A stretch of 26,265 nt of DNA from Scatomorpha sp964345235 (GTDB lineage Bacteria; Bacillota; Clostridia; Oscillospirales; Oscillospiraceae). The notes under the pieces were generated by a model. The model had not been told where the DNA came from and made no database searches. It worked only from the letters and a program-made list of their open reading frames with translations. The DNA lies in NCBI GenBank assembly GCA_964345235.1, contig CAYFQE010000014.1, forward strand, positions 1-26,265, read 5' to 3'. Numbering within the stretch: position 1 is the first letter of the stretch; the number at the start of each line of letters is the position of its first letter. Of the stretch, positions 23,113-26,265 are shown one piece after another. The position numbers were made by a program, and so were the translations under genes.

Positions 23113-23877
23113 ATGGGCAAAATTATAGCAATAACAAATCAAAAAGGCGGCGTCGGCAAGACCACAACCAGTGTTAATCTTGCGGCAGCCATAGGAAAAA
23201 AGAGAAAAGTACTCCTCTGTGACTGCGATCCGCAGGGAAATGCAACCTCGGGCCTTGGTGCAGACAAAACAAAGCGTCCGAATCTCTATGATGTGCTTCT
23301 TTTGGGTGCTCCCATAGCTTCCGCAATCGTTAAAACTCCCTATTGCGATCTCTTGCCCTCGAACAGAGAGCTTTCGGGGGGAGGAATCGAACTTGTAAAT
23401 CTTGAGCACAGGGAATATTTGCTGAAAACCGCACTCTCGATGATAAAAAATGACTACGACTTCATTTTCATCGACTGCCCTCCTTCGTTAGAGCTTCTTA
23501 CGGTAAACGCCCTGGCGGCGGCCGACGAGGTGATTATTCCCGTTCAGTGCGAATATTATGCGCTTGAAGGTATAACAGACCTTATACACACAATAAACCT
23601 GACTCGCGAGAGGATAAATCCCAAGCTCGAGATTAACGGCATTGTACTCACGATGTTTGATGCAAGAACCAATTTTTCGGGACAAGTGGCCTATGAAATT
23701 GAAAAACACTTCCCCGAAAAACTATATAAACAGTATATTCCGCGCAATGTCAGAGTGGCCGAGGCCCCCTCACACGGAATGCCGGTGATGAAATACGACC
23801 GTTGGTCGAAGGGCGCAATGGCCTATAGCAGATTGGCAAACGAGTTTTTAAAGAGGGAGGAGAAAAATGGCAGGTAA
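23113..23877 (+). CDS. parA: Chromosome partitioning ATPase ParA (Soj)
   Basis: A 254-residue ParA of the small chromosomal type, without the N-terminal helix-turn-helix of plasmid type Ia proteins. It has the deviant Walker A NQKGGVGKTT (9-18), the A' segment CDCDPQGNATSGLG, and Walker B FIFIDCPPSLELLTVNAL. It binds DNA as an ATP dimer and works with ParB on origin segregation; in B. subtilis Soj also controls DnaA. ATG 23113 follows TCGGAGG. It overlaps parB by 11 bases, so the two are translationally coupled. Confidence 0.97.
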   Translation: MGKIIAITNQKGGVGKTTTSVNLAAAIGKKRKVLLCDCDPQGNATSGLGADKTKRPNLYDVLLLGAPIASAIVKTPYCDLLPSNRELSGGGIELVNLEHREYLLKTALSMIKNDYDFIFIDCPPSLELLTVNALAAADEVIIPVQCEYYALEGITDLIHTINLTRERINPKLEINGIVLTMFDARTNFSGQVAYEIEKHFPEKLYKQYIPRNVRVAEAPSHGMPVMKYDRWSKGAMAYSRLANEFLKREEKNGR

Positions 23878-24754
23878 GAGGATGGGTTTGGGTCAAGGAC
23901 TCGACGCCCTGTTTCAAACAGAGAAGAATGTCGGAATCGATAAACGCCGCGAGACCATTTTGGAGGTTCCCGTAGAAAGGCTAAGTCCGGGCAAGGCGCA
24001 GCCGAGAAAGGACTTTGCCGAAGAGGCTCTTGAGGGGCTTGCCGCCTCGATAGCCGAACACGGCCTCATATCTCCCATAATAGTCAGGGAGTTCAGCGAG
24101 GATTTTTATGAGATAATAGCGGGCGAACGCCGCTGGAGAGCTGCAAAGCTTGCCGGACTCAAAGAAGTGCCCGTAAGAATTTTAGAGGCGAGCGATTCTA
24201 AGGCCGCCGAGCTTTCACTCGTCGAAAATATTCAGCGCAAAGACCTAAACGCCCTTGAGGAAGCCTCGGCAATTAAATCCCTGGCCGAGGAATACGGTCT
24301 GAGCCACGAAGAGCTTGCAAAAAGGCTCGGTATCTCAAGGCCCTCGATAACAAACAGGCTCAGACTTTTAAACCTGCCCGAAGAGATACAAGTGTTCCTG
24401 CGCGACGGCAGGATAAGCCCGGGACACGCCAGGGCGCTCATTACGCTTGAGCCGAAAGAAAAGCAGATAGCGCTGGCCAATGAGATAGAGGTCAAAGGCC
24501 TTTCGGTGCGCCAGACCGAAGAAAGAGTCAAGGCGATGATGAAACCGCCATCGAAGAGGAGAGAAGACTCCGAGCTACGCAAGCTTCTCATAAAAGATGT
24601 GGAAAGCCGACTCGAAGGGAGCTTGGGCAGAAAAGTAAAGCTTAAAGAGAGCCAAAAGGGCGGAAGCATAACGCTTACATATTACGATTCCGATGACAGA
24701 GAGCAGCTTATAAATGAGCTTAAGGCTCTCAGCAGAAGAAAGAAAGGGAATTAA
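23867..24754 (+). CDS. parB: Chromosome partitioning protein ParB (Spo0J), parS-binding CTPase
   Basis: A 295-residue protein. Its N-terminal ParA-activating peptide is basic (MAGKRMGLGQGLDALF). The CTP-binding motifs are GERRWRAA (86-93) and ENIQR (120-124), and the helix-turn-helix parS reader is SHEELAKRLGISRPSITNRL (from 146). A C-terminal dimerisation domain ends at LKALSRRKKGN. Specificity residues are consistent with the nearby Spo0J-type parS sites, as expected but not tested. ATG 23867 follows GGAGG. serS begins directly after its stop codon, which suggests one transcript parA-parB-serS. Confidence 0.97.
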   Translation: MAGKRMGLGQGLDALFQTEKNVGIDKRRETILEVPVERLSPGKAQPRKDFAEEALEGLAASIAEHGLISPIIVREFSEDFYEIIAGERRWRAAKLAGLKEVPVRILEASDSKAAELSLVENIQRKDLNALEEASAIKSLAEEYGLSHEELAKRLGISRPSITNRLRLLNLPEEIQVFLRDGRISPGHARALITLEPKEKQIALANEIEVKGLSVRQTEERVKAMMKPPSKRREDSELRKLLIKDVESRLEGSLGRKVKLKESQKGGSITLTYYDSDDREQLINELKALSRRKKGN

Positions 24755-26059
24755 ATGCTTGATATCAGATTAATAAGAGAGAACCCCGAACTGGTAAAGG
24801 AGAACCTGAAGAAGAAGTTCCAAGAGCATAAACTCGGTCTTGTTGACGAGGCAATAGAGCTCGACGAACAGCTTAGAGCTGTAATTTGCAAAGCCTGCGA
24901 CCTCAGAGCTTCGAGAAACGCTATTTCGAAAGAGATTGGAAAGCTTATGGGCATGGCTAAGAAAAACCCCGAGAAATTGTCTGAGGCCGAGGCTCTGAAA
25001 AACCGGGTTCTAGAGGATGCAAAAGAGCTTTGCTCGCTGAAAGAGAGCGAAAACACACTAAGAGAGAAGCTTAGAGCTGTAATGCTTCGCATTCCTCAGA
25101 TTATAGACGAAAAGGTTCCGATAGGTTGTGACGACAGCGAGAATGTTGAAATCGAGCGTTTCGGTGAGCCGCTGGTTCCCGATTTTGAAATCCCCTATCA
25201 CACGGATATTATGGAGAGCTTCTACGGAATCGATCTCGATTCGGCCCGCAGGGTCTCGGGGCAGGGTTTCTACTATCTTCAAGGCGATATAGCCCGTCTG
25301 CACTCGGCGGTGCTTAGCTACGCCAGAGATTTTATGATAGACAAGGGCTTTTGCTATGTCATACCGCCCTTTATGATTCGCTCGGCAATGGTAGAGGGGG
25401 TCATGAGTTTTGAAGAAATGGACGCCATGATGTATAAGATAGAGGGCGAGGATCTCTATTTAATCGGCACGAGCGAGCACTCGATGATAGCCCGCTACAA
25501 CGATACCATTTTAGACGAGGACGAGTTGCCGCTCAATCTCACAAGCTACAGCCCCTGTTTCCGCAAGGAAAAGGGCGCGCACGGCATTGAGGAGCGCGGC
25601 ATCTACAGAATACACCAGTTCGAAAAGCAGGAGATGATAGTCATCTGCAAGCCCGAAGAGAGCTGCGAATGGTACGAAAAGATGTGGCAGTATTCCGTAG
25701 AGCTTTTCAGAAGCCTCGACATTCCCGTCCGCACGCTCGAGTGCTGTTCGGGCGACCTTGCCGACCTTAAAGTGCGCTCCTGCGATGTTGAGGCGTGGAG
25801 CCCGAGGCAGGAAAAATACTTCGAGGTCTGCTCCTGCTCTAACCTCGGAGATGCGCAGGCTCGCAGACTGGGAATTAGATATAAGGACGAGGACAGACAG
25901 ACTGTTTTTGCGCATACGCTCAACAACACCGTTGTCGCTCCCCCCAGAATGCTCATAGCCTTTTTAGAAAACAACCTCTGCGCCGACGGCAGTGTGAACA
26001 TACCCCACGCCTTAGCTCCATATATGGGCGGCGTTCGCAAGATTTATCCGAAAAAATAA
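24755..26059 (+). CDS. serS: Seryl-tRNA synthetase
   Basis: This class II synthetase charges tRNA-Ser; 434 residues, normal length. The N-terminal antiparallel coiled coil covers about residues 20-110. Class II motif 2 is CFRKEKGAHGIEERGIYRIH, and motif 3 is HTLNNTVVAPPRMLIAFLEN. Both differ from the common bacterial forms (DTRG in motif 2, LNGSGLAVGRTLVA-like in motif 3), which places it in a distinct SerRS subgroup, though the motif 3 Arg is kept. ATG 24755 follows the parB TAA with no spacing; AAGGG just upstream serves as ribosome site. There is no T-box leader, since the gene is read through from parAB. A terminator follows. Confidence 0.96.
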   Translation: MLDIRLIRENPELVKENLKKKFQEHKLGLVDEAIELDEQLRAVICKACDLRASRNAISKEIGKLMGMAKKNPEKLSEAEALKNRVLEDAKELCSLKESENTLREKLRAVMLRIPQIIDEKVPIGCDDSENVEIERFGEPLVPDFEIPYHTDIMESFYGIDLDSARRVSGQGFYYLQGDIARLHSAVLSYARDFMIDKGFCYVIPPFMIRSAMVEGVMSFEEMDAMMYKIEGEDLYLIGTSEHSMIARYNDTILDEDELPLNLTSYSPCFRKEKGAHGIEERGIYRIHQFEKQEMIVICKPEESCEWYEKMWQYSVELFRSLDIPVRTLECCSGDLADLKVRSCDVEAWSPRQEKYFEVCSCSNLGDAQARRLGIRYKDEDRQTVFAHTLNNTVVAPPRMLIAFLENNLCADGSVNIPHALAPYMGGVRKIYPKK

Positions 26060-26080
26060 AATATTTAAGAATAAATATGA

Positions 26081-26128
26081 GAAACCGCTGAAAATATCTT
26101 GTCAAAGATAGATTCAACGGTTTCTTTT
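26081..26128 (+). terminator. Rho-independent terminator after serS
   Basis: A long hairpin: GAAACCG (26081-26087) with CGGTTTC (26118-26124), TGAA with TTCA, and TATCTT (26095-26100) with AAGATA (26105-26110), then TTTTAT. It starts 21 bases after the serS stop, between convergent genes. Confidence 0.8.
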
Positions 26129-26158
26129 ATAAGATTATGGGATGAAAAGAATATGAGC

Positions 26159-26265
26159 TTATTTAAGTTTGGCCTCTTCAAGAGCCTTGTTTACAGCCCT
26201 GATAATACCTTTCGAGGTCTTTGTAGCTCCTGCTATGGCATCGACTTCAGTAGATTGTGACTCAA
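26159..26265 (-). CDS. FMN-binding domain protein, C-terminal fragment
   Basis: Only the last 35 codons are inside the window, read on the minus strand and ending in TAA at 26159-26161. They contain VDAIAGATKTSKGIIRAVNK, the DxxSGAT-like motif of FMN_bind domains (as in NqrC and RnfG), where a Thr is the covalent FMN site. The gene begins beyond the right edge. The full protein may be a small extracytoplasmic flavoprotein or an Rnf-like subunit; this cannot be decided from the fragment. Confidence 0.75.
   Translation of the reverse strand, partial: ESQSTEVDAIAGATKTSKGIIRAVNKALEEAKLK

Noticed and set aside
1..26265. tRNA or rRNA genes near the origin
   Set aside because: No cloverleaf-like T-arm GGTTCRANNCC contexts or rRNA segments were recognised in the intergenic regions.

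Overview
The window is the chromosomal replication-origin region of a Gram-positive, Clostridia-type bacterium, and probably comes from a draft or metagenome assembly, because it carries three scaffold gaps of exactly 100 N. The evidence for the lineage is the Bacillota origin order dnaA, dnaN, an S4-domain gene (yaaA), recF, a DUF370 gene (remB), gyrB, gyrA. It is supported by strong AGGAGG ribosome binding sites, frequent TTG and GTG starts, B. subtilis-type parS sites with a soj/spo0J-like parAB pair, and a CD1247-type acidic zinc-ribbon gene next to efp. No rRNA, tRNA, CRISPR array or insertion sequence was seen.

Left of the origin (about 4.1 to 18.0 kb) every gene is on the minus strand, so it is read away from oriC. 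The genes run dnaA, dnaN, S4, recF, remB, gyrB, gyrA, rnhA, an ABC exporter, a possible GNAT-like protein, a very acidic HAAS/DUF1700 membrane protein (broken by a gap) and a B3/B4-domain protein. Junctions after dnaN are overlaps or gaps of at most about 25 bp, and the first clear terminator is at 4070-4098. Further left are a DsrE-like gene, a repetitive LEA-like acidic protein, and a nearly complete Ca2+ P-type ATPase running off the left edge.

The dnaA-dnaN gap (16473-16725) looks like oriC. It has an AT-rich segment, a run of seven DnaA-trio-like triplets and at least five copies of a 9-mer close to TTTTGAACA. Canonical TTATCCACA boxes are absent. The encoded DnaA has Asn in place of the conserved Asp of the DHTT DNA-binding motif, so protein and site may have changed together.

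Right of the origin most genes are on the plus strand: efp, the CD1247-type gene, two small proteins, a convergent zinc-ribbon/DUF4870-like membrane protein, an isolated phage-type terminase large subunit, parA, parB and serS. The edge cuts an FMN-binding-domain gene. Five good parS sites and one weak one lie between 20.3 and 23.1 kb and bracket the terminase gene; one forms the top of a terminator hairpin.

The most unusual elements are (1) the intact orphan terminase inside the parS cluster, (2) the altered DnaA-box family paired with the DnaA substitution, (3) Met at the GyrA quinolone-contact Ser position, (4) parS inside a terminator and (5) a compact three-stem intergenic repeat upstream of parAB.
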